Assembly: GCF_004153445.1 (NCBI RefSeq)
Contig: NZ_SDQC01000001.1
Coordinates: 186,001-250,000 of the forward strand
Length of the DNA: 64,000 nt
Reading direction: 5' to 3'
Origin: Allopusillimonas soli
GTDB lineage: Bacteria > Pseudomonadota > Gammaproteobacteria > Burkholderiales > Burkholderiaceae_B
The notes under the pieces are model-generated. The model was not told the DNA's origin. It saw nothing but the letters and a program-made list of their open reading frames with translations, and did no database searches. This document shows positions 7,740 to 17,412 of the stretch, piece after piece. How positions within the stretch are numbered: position 1 is the stretch's first letter; every line of letters begins with the position of its first letter. Both the position numbers and the translations under genes were made by a program.

Positions 7740-8636
7740 CTAGTCGGCCAGGCCGCGCGCAATCCCCAAGAAGCTGGCCAGTGCCGGATTGTCGTCGTCC
7801 CTGCGCCAGGCCAGGGAGACTTCCTGACTCAGATACGGATAGTCATCGGCCAGTGGCAGATACTTCACCTTGGGATGCATGAGCGAGGCCAGGTTGCTGG
7901 GGATCAGCGCAACCGACAGGCCGGCGGCAACCAGGCAGATGACCCCGCCCACCTGGGCGCACTCCTGCTCAATATCCGGCGAGAATCCGGCGGATGCGCA
8001 TACCGATATCAGCTGCGCGTGGGCGGTTGGTACCTTTTCACGGGAGAACGCCACAAAGGATTCCCTGGCCAACTGCCGCAAGGCAATGGCCGGCTGGGCC
8101 GCCAAGCGGTGATTGACGGGCACTGCCGCCATGAGTCGGTCATGTTTGTACAGCAAGGTGTCAAACAGCCCGGTTTCGTCCGGCAACGGCGTACGCAACA
8201 TACCCAGATCCAGCGCCCGTCCCTTCAATTGCTCGACCTGGTCTTTGGTGGTCATCTCCACGACCCGCAGCCGCACCTGCGGATAGCGCGCGCGAAAGTG
8301 CCGGATGAGATCAGGCATGAAGCCATAGCCCGCACTGCCGATATAGCCGAGCGAGAGCTGGCCCGTGGCGCCGCTGCTTGCGTACTGGGTGCGTTCCAGG
8401 GCCAATTGCTCATAGCGCAGCCATTGATAGGCCTCCTCGAGAAAAACCTTGCCCGCCGGCGTCAACGACACCGAACGTTTGTTGCGCACGAAAAGCGCCG
8501 TACCCACAAAAGCTTCGAGCTTTTGAATGGCCTGGCTCAACGGCGACTGCGCCATGCCCACCCGCTGTGCGGCGCGACCGTAGTGAAGCTCCTCGGCGAC
8601 GGCGATGAATTGACGTAGCAATCTGGCATTCAACAT
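7740..8636 (-). CDS. LysR-family transcriptional regulator
   Basis: This is a 298-residue protein with an N-terminal winged helix-turn-helix (HYGRAAQRVGMAQSPLSQAIQKLE, residues ~18-41) and a C-terminal substrate-binding domain. The start at 8636 is chosen over an in-frame ATG at 8765 because it gives the normal LysR N-terminus (MLNARLLRQFIAVAEELHYG). It is transcribed divergently from the CoA-transferase gene, with an inverted repeat between them, and so probably controls that gene and the following Bug gene in response to an organic acid or its CoA ester. The inducer is unknown. Confidence 0.92.
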   Translation of the reverse strand: MLNARLLRQFIAVAEELHYGRAAQRVGMAQSPLSQAIQKLEAFVGTALFVRNKRSVSLTPAGKVFLEEAYQWLRYEQLALERTQYASSGATGQLSLGYIGSAGYGFMPDLIRHFRARYPQVRLRVVEMTTKDQVEQLKGRALDLGMLRTPLPDETGLFDTLLYKHDRLMAAVPVNHRLAAQPAIALRQLARESFVAFSREKVPTAHAQLISVCASAGFSPDIEQECAQVGGVICLVAAGLSVALIPSNLASLMHPKVKYLPLADDYPYLSQEVSLAWRRDDDNPALASFLGIARGLAD

Positions 8637-8657
8637 AAAGACATTTCTTATCTTACA

Positions 8658-8680
8658 GACCAACAAATTATATGTTGGAC
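8658..8680. promoter_or_regulatory. LysR-type operator in the divergent promoter region
   Basis: An interrupted palindrome CCAACA (8660-8665) ... TGTTGG (8673-8678) with an A/T centre lies between the LysR gene (start 8636) and the CoA-transferase gene (start 8755). Its flanks extend the symmetry imperfectly (GACCAACA / ATGTTGGAC). The size and placement fit a LysR recognition site. Confidence 0.55.
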
Positions 8681-8754
8681 AGATATTACGAGCATGCCTA
8701 CACTTTTTTCTCCAGATGAAATCTATTCGTTTCTTGCCGCAATCGGAGTATTTA

Positions 8755-10182
8755 ATGAGTGCCACGCATACCCTGGCCGATGAAACCCGTCAGGCCGTCG
8801 ATGCTCTGCTGGACGGCCAACATTGGGCCAACGCACAAAGCAGCCAGCGCCTGCATTTCCACGGGCATGTGCCCGCTTTTGATTCCGCCCACAAATTGAC
8901 CGTGTCGGCAGCAAGCGCAATTGGTGCGTACGCGCTCGGCGTGGAACAGTGGTGGCACATGGCGCATGGCCAGCACCAGTCCGTGGCGCTGGACTGGATG
9001 CAGGCTGCCTGTTCCCTCAATCCGGGCCATTTCCAGAAACAGAGCGGCTATGTATTGCCCGCCCTGTCGCTGCTCACGGAACTGAAAGCGGATTTCTACC
9101 GGACACAGGATGCGCGCTGGTTCTTTCCCATAGGCTCGTATCCGCACTTGCGCGATGGCGTGCTCGACCTGCTTCAATGTGCCAACACCGCCGAAGCCCT
9201 GGCAAATGCGATAGGCAAGTGGGAGGCGCATGCGCTGGAGGAAGCTTTTGCCGAACGCAAGCTGCCGGGCATCTATGCACGGTCCGCGCAGGAATGGCTC
9301 GATCACCCTCAAGGCAGGCTGCTGGCGGGCAAGCCCGTCATCGAGGTGGAAAAAATCGGCGATAGCGAAGCCGAGGCGCCCCGCGCATGCACACGGCCGC
9401 TCGATGGTATTCGTGTGCTCGATCTGGGCCATGTTATTGCAGGTCCCATTGTTGCGCGGTCACTGGCCGAACATGGGGCGGACGTGCTGAGAGTCACCTC
9501 CCCCACCATCCAGGATCCTTTCCGCCAGACGGTGGACACCAATATCGGCAAGCGATCGGCTTTTCTCGACTTCGACAGGCCTGTCGATCTGGCCCGTGCG
9601 CGCGAATTGATCAGCGGCGCGGACGTTGTCGTGCAGTCGTGGCGGCCAGGGAGCCTGAAAGCCCGCGGGCTGGGCGCCGAAGACGCTGCAGCAATACGTC
9701 CTGGTGTCATCTACGTTACTGTCACCGCCTTTGGCGATGACGGGCCTTGGGGTGCGCGAGGCGGCTTCGAGCAATTGGGCCAAGCGGTCAGCGGCGTGGC
9801 AGTGAACGAGGGAGGTAACGGCAAACCCAGCGTGGTGCCGACCTATCTGCTGAATGACTATCTGACGGGCTATCTGGGCGCCGCGGGCGTGATGATGGCA
9901 CTGATACGCCGCGCCGCCGAAGGAGGCAGCTACCACGTGCGCATCTCACTGGCCCGCACGTCGATGTGGGTGCAAAGCCTGGGCCTTGAGCCGGGCTATA
10001 CACCCGGACAGCCACGGCGCCATTTCGCCGACAACCTTGCTCCCATGCTGGAGACGCGGGATTCCGCCTATGGGCCGCTCGAGCAGCTGCCTCCCGTTGC
10101 CCAGTTCTCTCACACGCCCGCCTCGTGGCGCCTTCCTCCCGCACCCAACGGTGCGCATTTCCCGCAGTGGTTGAAACCATAA
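8755..10182 (+). CDS. Class III (CaiB/BaiF-type) CoA-transferase, long form
   Basis: The 475-residue product (start at ATG 8755 with GGAG at 8745-8748) contains a typical CaiB/BaiF segment beginning near residue 215, LDGIRVLDLGHVIAGPIVARSLAEHGADVL. It is preceded by ~200 residues that resemble the family's other half (RTQDARWFFPIGSYPHLRDG), the arrangement seen in the longer CoA-transferase subfamily. It would move CoA between carboxylic acids. It sits between a divergent LysR and a Bug binding protein, suggesting uptake and activation of one organic acid. The natural substrate cannot be stated. Confidence 0.85.
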   Translation: MSATHTLADETRQAVDALLDGQHWANAQSSQRLHFHGHVPAFDSAHKLTVSAASAIGAYALGVEQWWHMAHGQHQSVALDWMQAACSLNPGHFQKQSGYVLPALSLLTELKADFYRTQDARWFFPIGSYPHLRDGVLDLLQCANTAEALANAIGKWEAHALEEAFAERKLPGIYARSAQEWLDHPQGRLLAGKPVIEVEKIGDSEAEAPRACTRPLDGIRVLDLGHVIAGPIVARSLAEHGADVLRVTSPTIQDPFRQTVDTNIGKRSAFLDFDRPVDLARARELISGADVVVQSWRPGSLKARGLGAEDAAAIRPGVIYVTVTAFGDDGPWGARGGFEQLGQAVSGVAVNEGGNGKPSVVPTYLLNDYLTGYLGAAGVMMALIRRAAEGGSYHVRISLARTSMWVQSLGLEPGYTPGQPRRHFADNLAPMLETRDSAYGPLEQLPPVAQFSHTPASWRLPPAPNGAHFPQWLKP

Positions 10183-10209
10183 CAATCCGATCTCATCAAG
10201 GAGACAAGC

Positions 10210-11190
10210 ATGTTGAAAGAAGCACTGATTGCCGCGGCATGCGCCGCCACAGCCATTGCCGCCCAAGGCGCCCACGCGGCCGGCTACCCCGACAAGCTCA
10301 TCACGCTGATCATCGGGTTTTCTCCTGGAGGCCCCACCGATTCGATCGGTCGCGTGCTGTTCAAGCAAGTTTCCCAGGAACTGGGTGTGCCGATCGTGAT
10401 CGAGAACCGCCCCGGCGCCGGCGGCACGCTGGGCGAGCAGGACCTGCTGCGCGCCAAGCCCGACGGCTATACCCTGCTTTACGGTACCTCGTCGATCACG
10501 ACCGCACCCGCGCTGTTCGGGCGTGACGACCTCAATCCCAAGACGGCCTTCGACGCGGCTGGCTGCTCCGTTGCCGTGCCGCTCATCCTGCTGACTGCCC
10601 AGAAGCTGAATGCGCAGGATGCCGCGTCCTTCTACAAGGATGTGAAAGCAAGTCCCGGCAAGTACTTCATGGGTTCCTCAGGCAATGGCGCCATCGACCA
10701 CCTGGTGGGCATGGATATCGCTGCAAAGCTCGGCCTGGACTTCCAGCACGTACCCTACAAGGGCAACGGCCCGGCGCTGACAGACCTGGCCGCCGGCACC
10801 ACCAGCTTCATGTATTCTGGCTCCTTCAACAGTGCCATGCCCTTCATCAAGGACGGCAGGGTCAAGGCACTGGCTGTGACATCGGCCAAACGCTCCAACG
10901 CGCTGCCCGACGTACCCACGCTGAGCGAATCGGTACCCGGGCTGGAAGGCTACGACGCCGGCACATGGCAGGTACTGCTCGCGCCCAAGGGTACGGACCC
11001 AGACATTCTGCAGAAACTGGACCAGGCGCTGAAGGCCGCCATGAAGAACCCGGACGTCCTCAAAAGCCTGCGGTTCCAGGGTGCCGAAGTCATGGACAAG
11101 ACACCACAAGAATGCCAGGCCTATATCAATACGGAATATGACCGCTGGTCCGGCACCATAAATAGACTGGGCCTGAAGGCGGGGGGTTGA
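10210..11190 (+). CDS. Bug/TctC-family periplasmic solute-binding protein
   Basis: The product has 326 residues with a signal peptide ending around AQGAHAA (residues ~20-25). It then shows the Bug hallmark segments: YPDKLITLIIGFSPGGPTDSIGR, IENRPGAGGTLGEQ, and PYKGNGPALTDLAAG. Bug proteins bind carboxylates in the periplasm, usually for tripartite TTT transporters or for sensing. No TctA/TctB partner is nearby, which is common for the expanded Bug families of Alcaligenaceae. It lies 27 bases after the CoA-transferase and is probably co-transcribed. Its TGA abuts the TGA of the convergent Crp/Fnr gene (TGATCA). Confidence 0.92.
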   Translation: MLKEALIAAACAATAIAAQGAHAAGYPDKLITLIIGFSPGGPTDSIGRVLFKQVSQELGVPIVIENRPGAGGTLGEQDLLRAKPDGYTLLYGTSSITTAPALFGRDDLNPKTAFDAAGCSVAVPLILLTAQKLNAQDAASFYKDVKASPGKYFMGSSGNGAIDHLVGMDIAAKLGLDFQHVPYKGNGPALTDLAAGTTSFMYSGSFNSAMPFIKDGRVKALAVTSAKRSNALPDVPTLSESVPGLEGYDAGTWQVLLAPKGTDPDILQKLDQALKAAMKNPDVLKSLRFQGAEVMDKTPQECQAYINTEYDRWSGTINRLGLKAGG

Positions 11191-11886
11191 TCAGCCCGGC
11201 GCGCATGCGAGACCCGCGGGATCGACTATGTCGATCTCGCGGCCACGAACCACGATCAGGCCGCGATCGCCAAGGTCATGCAGTATGCGGGAAAAATGTT
11301 CCGGCGTCAGGTTCAGCCGGGATGCGATCACGGTCTTGCTGGCCGGCAGCGTGCAGGCGTTGAGGCGCCCGTTCCCGCTTTCGCGCAAGAGATAGGCGGC
11401 CACCCGTTCGGTGCCCGAACGCAGCGAATAGGCTTCGACATCGGCCATCAACCCATGAAGCCTTTGGCTCAGGCTAGCCAGCATCTTGCAGGCGAACTCC
11501 GGGCGCGCCCGGATTTCCTCCATGATGGCATTCTTGCCGACATGAAGCAGAAAGGTGTCGGCCAGGGCCTGGCATGACACCACATACGGCTTGCCCAAGA
11601 ACATGACGGCCTCCCCGAAGCTGGCTCCTGGGCCGACGATGCGCACGACTTTTTCCGTTCCCGCAGGCGACACCAGCAGAAGGCGAACCTGACCATAGAC
11701 CACTGCGTGCATCCCCACGCACGGCTCTCCCCGGCTGAATACCGTTTCACCGCGCGCAACCTTGATACCCGTGGTGCCTGCCGCGAGCCGGCCCAGCTCC
11801 GCGCTGCCCAACTCCCTGAACAACGGCAGTTGACTGAGAAAATCCTGTATTCGCGTCTTGCGAGCCTGCGCTGCGCCTGTCTTCAT
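11191..11886 (-). CDS. Crp/Fnr-family transcriptional regulator
   Basis: The 231-residue protein has an N-terminal cyclic-nucleotide-binding-type beta-roll (GETVFSRGEPCVGMHAVVYGQVRL; GASFGEAVMFLGKP) and a C-terminal winged HTH (SKTVIASRLNLTPEHFSRILHDL). Few cysteines occur, and the Fnr iron-sulfur cysteine pattern is absent from the N-terminus, so it is not an Fnr-type oxygen sensor by sequence. It is convergent with the Bug gene and diverges from ybaN with only 47 bases between the two starts. The ligand is unknown. Confidence 0.88.
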   Translation of the reverse strand: MKTGAAQARKTRIQDFLSQLPLFRELGSAELGRLAAGTTGIKVARGETVFSRGEPCVGMHAVVYGQVRLLLVSPAGTEKVVRIVGPGASFGEAVMFLGKPYVVSCQALADTFLLHVGKNAIMEEIRARPEFACKMLASLSQRLHGLMADVEAYSLRSGTERVAAYLLRESGNGRLNACTLPASKTVIASRLNLTPEHFSRILHDLGDRGLIVVRGREIDIVDPAGLACAPG

Positions 11887-11933
11887 GGTACAAAATTACC
11901 TGTCAAGATATCCCGCCGGCCGGAAAACGATAC

Positions 11934-12326
11934 GTGCCCAAACTGCTGCTGAACATCATCGGAACGATCGCACTTGTGCTCGGCATCATAGGTATTTTCC
12001 TGCCTCTGCTTCCGACCACGCCTTTCCTGTTGCTGGCGTCGGCCTGTTATGTGCGCGGCTCGCGCCGCATGCACGCGTGGCTGATGAATCACCGCCATCT
12101 CGGCCCCTATCTGCATGCAATATACACGGACAAGGGGCTCTCCCGGCGCAAAAAGGCTGTTGCGCTGTCGACGATGTGGGCGTCCCTTGCCGTATCGGCA
12201 TGGATCATGCCGATACCTTGGGTGCGCCCGCTCCTGCTGATACCCGGCATAGGCGTCACAATCTATCTGCTGCGCATGAAAACCGCCGAACCCGAAGGAA
12301 GCACGCAGCGACTGGGCCACCACTGA
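11934..12326 (+). CDS. YbaN-family (DUF454) inner-membrane protein
   Basis: The product is 130 residues with three to four hydrophobic segments and the DUF454 pattern (LGIIGIFLPLLPTTPFLLLASACYVRGS ... YLHAIYTDKGLSRRKK). The start is GTG at 11934. The function of the family is not established. In many proteobacteria these genes sit near respiration or lipid genes, but nothing here adds to that. The 12327-12527 gap that follows holds no recognised gene or riboswitch. Confidence 0.85.
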   Translation: MPKLLLNIIGTIALVLGIIGIFLPLLPTTPFLLLASACYVRGSRRMHAWLMNHRHLGPYLHAIYTDKGLSRRKKAVALSTMWASLAVSAWIMPIPWVRPLLLIPGIGVTIYLLRMKTAEPEGSTQRLGHH

Positions 12327-12527
12327 CGCCTTCGCCGACATGAATCGGGTTGCGCCGCATATGCCAACATCGCACAGCCCGCTATCATGTGGATACCTGC
12401 CCGGCCGTTCCATTGCGCCCAGGCGGCATTCTTTTTTCAACGCTTCGGGCGAAGCTGTCAGGAAGCTGAACAAAGCCATTGTATTATTAAGGTCGCCACG
12501 TAACACAGTCATTCCTCTTTCCCGCCA

Positions 12528-15437
12528 ATGTCCCTGGTCCTGATACTCGCACTGCCTTTCGCCGGCAGCATCGTCGCCGCGCTGTTGCCTCCCAATGCAC
12601 ACAAAATCGAAGCATGGCTGGCCGGCATCGTTGCGCTGGCCTGCACGGCGCTAATCCTGCTGCAGTTGCCTGCCGTACTCGACGGACAAGTCATCAAGTC
12701 GACGCTGGCCTGGGTGCCGGCGCTGGGATTGGAACTTACCCTGCGCATGGATGGCTATGCATGGCTGTTCGCGCTGATCGTGGCCAGCATGGGCAGCCTG
12801 ATCGTCCTATACGCACGCTACTATCTGTCGCCTCAGGATCCCGTCTCCCGCTTCTTTTCCTTTTTCCAGGCATTCATGGGTGCCATGCTGGGCATCGTGC
12901 TGTCGGGCAATCTGATCCAATTGGTGGTGTTCTGGGAGCTCACCAGCCTGTCGTCGTTCATGCTCATCGGGTATTGGTACCACCGCATGGACGCCCGTCG
13001 CGGCGCCCGCATGTCGCTGGTGATCACAGGCATGGGAGGGCTGTGCCTGCTGGCGGGCGTCCTCATGCTGGGCCATGTGGTCGGCAGCTATGATCTCGAT
13101 CAGGTGCTGGCCGCGGGCGAGCGCATACGGCAGGACCCCTGGTACTCCTACATACTCATTCTCATTGCATTGGGCGCACTCACGAAAAGCGCACAGTTTC
13201 CGTTCCATGTCTGGCTGCCCAATGCCATGGCGGCACCCACGCCCGTGTCGGCCTATCTGCATTCGGCCACCATGGTCAAGGCGGGCGTATTTCTGCTGGC
13301 CCGATTATGGCCCGTGTTGTCGGGCTCCAGCGAATGGGCGTGGATCATCGGCACGGCAGGCCTGCTGTCGCTGACACTGGGCGCTTATGCGGCTACGTTC
13401 CAATCCGACATGAAGGGCGTGCTTGCCTATTCGACCATTAGCCATCTGGGGCTGATCACGCTACTGCTTGGGCTAAACAGCAAGCTGGCGCTGGTGGCCG
13501 CCATCTTTCACATGGTCAACCACGCCACCTTCAAGGCCTCGCTGTTCATGGCCGCCGGCATCGTCGACCATGAAACGGGCACACGGGATCTCACCCGACT
13601 GTCGGGCCTGTATCGCAGCATGCCGATCACGGCTACGCTTGCGGTGGTGGCAGCGGCCTCCATGGCCGGGGTCCCCCTGCTCAACGGCTTCATCTCCAAG
13701 GAGATGTTCTTTGCCGAAACCGTCTTTGTAGGCGATAACTGGTACAGCCGCGTCGGGCTGCCGCTCATGGCTGTTGTGGCCGGCGCATTCAGTGTGGCGT
13801 ACTCTGTTCGCTTCATCGCCCAGGTATTCTTCGGGCCAGCCCCGCGCGACCTGCCCCGCACGCCGCATGAGCCGCCACTACGCATGCTGGTACCCAGTGC
13901 CGTGCTGGTCCTGGCCTGCCTCATCGTGGGCATGCTTCCCGGCTACACGCTCGGCCCATTCCTGAGCAACGCGGTGGTGTCCATACTCGGTGCACAAACC
14001 CCGCCATATGACCTGCGCGTCTGGCACGGCTTCAATCTACCTCTGGCCATGAGCATGCTGGCCATGGGAGGCGGCCTGCTGCTGCTCTGGACACTGCGCC
14101 GCTGGCATGCCGCCCATCCTGGCGCCGCGCCCTTCATCTATAGATTCGACGGACGGCGAAGCTTCGAAACGCTGCTCGAATGGCTGGACACCCTGGCCGC
14201 CTATGTGCTGGGATGGATACGATCTCCCCGGCAGCAGCCGCAGCTGGTGCTGGTGTTCCTGACTACCCTTCTGGTCGCCGCTCTGCCGCTGCGCCAGGCC
14301 GGATGGCTTCAGCCCACCGTCCATACAGACCTCAATCCCTTCTTCGCACTGCTGTGGTTGGCCGGCGGCGCCTGCGCCGTTGGCGCTGCGCGGCTGGCCA
14401 AGTATCATCGCGCGGTTTCGCTGCTGCTGGCCGGCGGCGCGGGCCTGGTGACATCGTTGACGTTCTCCTGGCTTTCGGCCCCCGATCTCGCGCTCACCCA
14501 GTTTGCAGTCGAAGTCGTCACGACTGTCCTGATCCTGCTCGGCCTGCGCTGGCTGCCTCCGCGCCTGCGCGAAGAAGACGAAGACAAGCCTATTTCCGGA
14601 ACGCTGCTGGCCTACCTGCGGCGCTCGCGCGATCTCATCATCGCCGTGTGCGGCGGTGCGGGCATGGCGGCGCTCGCCTACGCCGTGCTCTCCAGCGGAC
14701 ACCCGCAAGGCATTTCTTCGTTCTTCGTCCAGCAGGCCCTGCCGCTGGGCGGCGGAGCCAATGTTGTCAATGTCATCCTGGTCGATTTCCGGGGTTTCGA
14801 CACATTCGGCGAGATCACCGTGCTGGCTATCGTCGCGCTTACTGTCTATGCCCTGCTGCGCCGCTTCCGCCCGCCCCCCGAAAGCCTGCATCTGCCCCGG
14901 GCGCGTCTCGAGGACGTCAGCAACGCCCAGCTCAATTCCACATTTGACGAGCCCAACCCCATTTCCAGGGTGCCTCGCGGCGTCATGATGGTGCCGGCTG
15001 TACTTGTACGCCTGCTGCTGCCCATCGCCGTGCTGATTTCCCTCTACTTCCTGCTGCGCGGCCACAATCTGCCGGGAGGCGGCTTCGTGGGCGGACTCAT
15101 CATGGCCACGGCCATCATTCTGCAATACATGGTGGGCGGCATCATCTGGGTCGAGGCGCGGCCACGCATCCATCCGCAGTCATGGCTGGCCGTGGGCCTG
15201 CTGGCGGCGGGCACGGCGGCCATTTCGGTATGGTGGCTGCACAAGCCGTTTCTGTCCGCGGCCAGTGCCGACGTCGTCCTGCCCGTAATCGGCACCATTC
15301 ACTTGTCCACTGTGCTGCTTTTCGATGCCGGTGTCTACATGCTGGTGGTGGGCGCCACAGTGCTCATGCTCGTAGCGCTGGCTCACCAGTCGCTGCGCCT
15401 GTATCGCAAACCCGCGGCCGATAAAGGAACACGCTGA
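12528..15437 (+). CDS. mnhA: Mrp antiporter subunit A fused to subunit B (MnhA/PhaAB type)
   Basis: The 969-residue membrane protein starts with a complex-I ND5-like domain. It includes FWELTSLSSF, with the conserved glutamate, the ALTKSAQFPFHVWLP lysine motif and MVKAGVFLL. The C-terminal ~150 residues form an MnhB domain (LRGHNLPGGGFVGGLIMATAIILQYM), so B is fused rather than separate. It is the largest subunit of the Mrp Na+(K+)/H+ antiporter, which acts in pH and sodium homeostasis in the inner membrane. It is the first gene of a six-gene operon (A/B, C, D, E, F, G). Its TGA overlaps the mnhC ATG. Confidence 0.95.
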   Translation: MSLVLILALPFAGSIVAALLPPNAHKIEAWLAGIVALACTALILLQLPAVLDGQVIKSTLAWVPALGLELTLRMDGYAWLFALIVASMGSLIVLYARYYLSPQDPVSRFFSFFQAFMGAMLGIVLSGNLIQLVVFWELTSLSSFMLIGYWYHRMDARRGARMSLVITGMGGLCLLAGVLMLGHVVGSYDLDQVLAAGERIRQDPWYSYILILIALGALTKSAQFPFHVWLPNAMAAPTPVSAYLHSATMVKAGVFLLARLWPVLSGSSEWAWIIGTAGLLSLTLGAYAATFQSDMKGVLAYSTISHLGLITLLLGLNSKLALVAAIFHMVNHATFKASLFMAAGIVDHETGTRDLTRLSGLYRSMPITATLAVVAAASMAGVPLLNGFISKEMFFAETVFVGDNWYSRVGLPLMAVVAGAFSVAYSVRFIAQVFFGPAPRDLPRTPHEPPLRMLVPSAVLVLACLIVGMLPGYTLGPFLSNAVVSILGAQTPPYDLRVWHGFNLPLAMSMLAMGGGLLLLWTLRRWHAAHPGAAPFIYRFDGRRSFETLLEWLDTLAAYVLGWIRSPRQQPQLVLVFLTTLLVAALPLRQAGWLQPTVHTDLNPFFALLWLAGGACAVGAARLAKYHRAVSLLLAGGAGLVTSLTFSWLSAPDLALTQFAVEVVTTVLILLGLRWLPPRLREEDEDKPISGTLLAYLRRSRDLIIAVCGGAGMAALAYAVLSSGHPQGISSFFVQQALPLGGGANVVNVILVDFRGFDTFGEITVLAIVALTVYALLRRFRPPPESLHLPRARLEDVSNAQLNSTFDEPNPISRVPRGVMMVPAVLVRLLLPIAVLISLYFLLRGHNLPGGGFVGGLIMATAIILQYMVGGIIWVEARPRIHPQSWLAVGLLAAGTAAISVWWLHKPFLSAASADVVLPVIGTIHLSTVLLFDAGVYMLVVGATVLMLVALAHQSLRLYRKPAADKGTR

Positions 15438-15781
15438 TGGAAATCGTACTTGCCCTCGCCATTGGCGTACTCTCCGGCTCGGGAATCTGGCTGCTTCTTC
15501 GTCCGCGCACTTTCCAGGTCATCATGGGTTTGTCGCTCATCTCGTACGCCGTGAACTTGTTTATCTTCGCCATGGGACGCATTACGCTGAACGCACCGCC
15601 CGTCATTGACACGGCCTGGGGAGCCGATCCCGCCCGCTACGCCGACCCGTTGCCCCAAGCGCTGGTGCTCACGGCCATTGTCATCGGGTTCGCCACGACC
15701 GCCTTGTTTCTGGTGCTTCTGCTGGCATCCCGGGGCCTCTCGGGCACCGATCACGTCGACGGGCAGGAGCACAGCCAATGA
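15437..15781 (+). CDS. mnhC: Mrp antiporter subunit C
   Basis: This 114-residue protein is an NuoK-like subunit with three transmembrane helices (IWLLLRPRTFQVIMGLSLISYAVNLFIF ... ALVLTAIVIGFATTALFLVLL). The conserved QALVLTAIVIGFA block is diagnostic for MnhC/MrpC. It overlaps the ends of mnhA and mnhD by 1-4 bases, so translational coupling is likely. Confidence 0.94.
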   Translation: MEIVLALAIGVLSGSGIWLLLRPRTFQVIMGLSLISYAVNLFIFAMGRITLNAPPVIDTAWGADPARYADPLPQALVLTAIVIGFATTALFLVLLLASRGLSGTDHVDGQEHSQ

Positions 15782-17412
15782 CAGCATGGCTGCAACATCT
15801 GTCCATACTGCCTGTCGCGGTGCCACTGGCCGCGGGAGCGGCCATGCTGCTTACCGGGGACAGCCGCAGGCGCTGGCGCCTGGCGCTCGGCCTGCTTTCC
15901 ATTGTGATTCAGCTCGCGCTGGCGCTTACGCTGCTAAGTATGACGACGGGCTATATCACCATGCCGTGGCCCGACGGCGTGGGCGTCTATCTGCTTGGCG
16001 ACTGGCCCGCCCCCTTTGGCATCGTGGCAGTGGTCGACCGCCTGTCCGTCGTGATGCTGCTGCTGACCGCCGTGCTGGGCGCAGCGGCCTGGACATACGC
16101 CACCGCGCGGTGGGACAGGTCAGGCGTGCATTTCCATCCTCTTTTCCAGTTCCTGCTCATGGGGCTGAACGGCGCCTTCCTCACCGGCGACCTGTTCAAT
16201 CTGTTTGTTTTCTTCGAGGTGCTGCTTGCCGCCTCTTATGGCCTCATGCTGCACGGTTCAGGCCGCGCGCGCGTCGCGGCGGGACTGCACTATGTCGTCA
16301 TCAACCTCGTTTCCTCCTTTCTGCTGCTCATCGCCATGGCGATCATCTACGGCGTCACGGGCACGCTGAATATGGCCGACCTGGCAGTGCAGGCGGGCCT
16401 GCTGTCCGGCCATGAGCGTCAATTGTTCGAGACCGGCGCGGCCATTCTCGGCGTGGCGTTTCTCATCAAGGCCGCGGCGTGGCCGCTGAACTTCTGGCTA
16501 CCGGCGGCATATGCTTCGGCCTGCCCCCCGGTGGGCGGCATGTTTGCGATCATGACCAAGGTTGGTATTTATGCCTTGCTCCGGATCGGCTCGCTGCTGC
16601 TGCCCACGGGCGCGCCGGCGGCTTTCGGCGGCGCGTGGATGTTTCCCGTAGGCATGGCCACGCTGGCTTTCGGCACCATCGGCATTCTGGCCACCACGCA
16701 GGTTGAACGGCAGGCGGGCTACTGCATCATCATGTCCTCGGGCACGCTGCTGGCGGCGCTGGGCATGCCCGGCGTCACGCTCACCGGCCCCGCACTGTTC
16801 TACCTGATCGTCTCCGTACTTACGCTGGGCGCCTTTTTCATGCTCCTGGAGCTCATAGAACGCACCCAGCCGTTCGGCGCCGAGCTGCTCGCCGTCAGCC
16901 TGGAGGCCTTTGATGTCGAAGACGAGGAGTCGCCGGAGCGATCCGATGATGTCGTGGGCGTGGCCATCCCCGCCGCCATGGCCTTTCTCGGCCTGGCCTT
17001 CATTGCCTGCGGCCTGCTTGTCACCGGGTTGCCGCCCCTGTCCGGTTTCGTGGCCAAGTTCGCCCTGCTCTCCGCGGCGCTGGGCACATCGGCCCTGGAC
17101 CTTCCCTCCGTGGCCAGTTGGTCGCTGATCGCGGGCATATTGATTTCAGGCATGTCCGGCATCATCGCCTTCAGCCGCACCGGCATCCGCCTGTTCTGGT
17201 CAAATGAAGACATGATTGTTCCACGACTTCGCATCAGCGAGGCTGGCCCGATCGGCGCACTGGTGCTGGCTTGCGTATTGTTGACTTTCTGGGCCGGCCC
17301 CGTGATGAGCTATCTTGACAATACGGCTCGCTACCTCGACAAGCCCGATGCCTACATCAACGCAGTCCTGTCGCAAAGCCCTGTACGCAGCGTCGGCGGA
17401 GGCCAGCCTTGA
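15778..17412 (+). CDS. mnhD: Mrp antiporter subunit D
   Basis: The 544-residue product is an ND2/ND4-like proton-channel subunit with about 14 helices. It has the expected FFEVLLAASYGLMLHG segment, the FLIKAAAWPLNFWLPAAYASACPPV lysine motif and the LPPLSGFVAKFALL block. It is homologous to subunit A and needed for antiport. It overlaps mnhC (ATGA) and mnhE. A charged loop around residues 380-397 (DVEDEESPERSDD) is longer than in many relatives. Confidence 0.95.
   Translation: MTAWLQHLSILPVAVPLAAGAAMLLTGDSRRRWRLALGLLSIVIQLALALTLLSMTTGYITMPWPDGVGVYLLGDWPAPFGIVAVVDRLSVVMLLLTAVLGAAAWTYATARWDRSGVHFHPLFQFLLMGLNGAFLTGDLFNLFVFFEVLLAASYGLMLHGSGRARVAAGLHYVVINLVSSFLLLIAMAIIYGVTGTLNMADLAVQAGLLSGHERQLFETGAAILGVAFLIKAAAWPLNFWLPAAYASACPPVGGMFAIMTKVGIYALLRIGSLLLPTGAPAAFGGAWMFPVGMATLAFGTIGILATTQVERQAGYCIIMSSGTLLAALGMPGVTLTGPALFYLIVSVLTLGAFFMLLELIERTQPFGAELLAVSLEAFDVEDEESPERSDDVVGVAIPAAMAFLGLAFIACGLLVTGLPPLSGFVAKFALLSAALGTSALDLPSVASWSLIAGILISGMSGIIAFSRTGIRLFWSNEDMIVPRLRISEAGPIGALVLACVLLTFWAGPVMSYLDNTARYLDKPDAYINAVLSQSPVRSVGGGQP

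Noticed and set aside
12327-12527. Sodium or manganese riboswitch before the Mrp operon
   Set aside because: No conserved blocks of the Na+-I, Na+-II or yybP-ykoY families were found in this leader.
14037-15173. 378-codon minus-strand ORF inside mnhA
   Set aside because: It is antisense to the Mrp antiporter and rich in Gln/His/Arg, typical of a shadow ORF.
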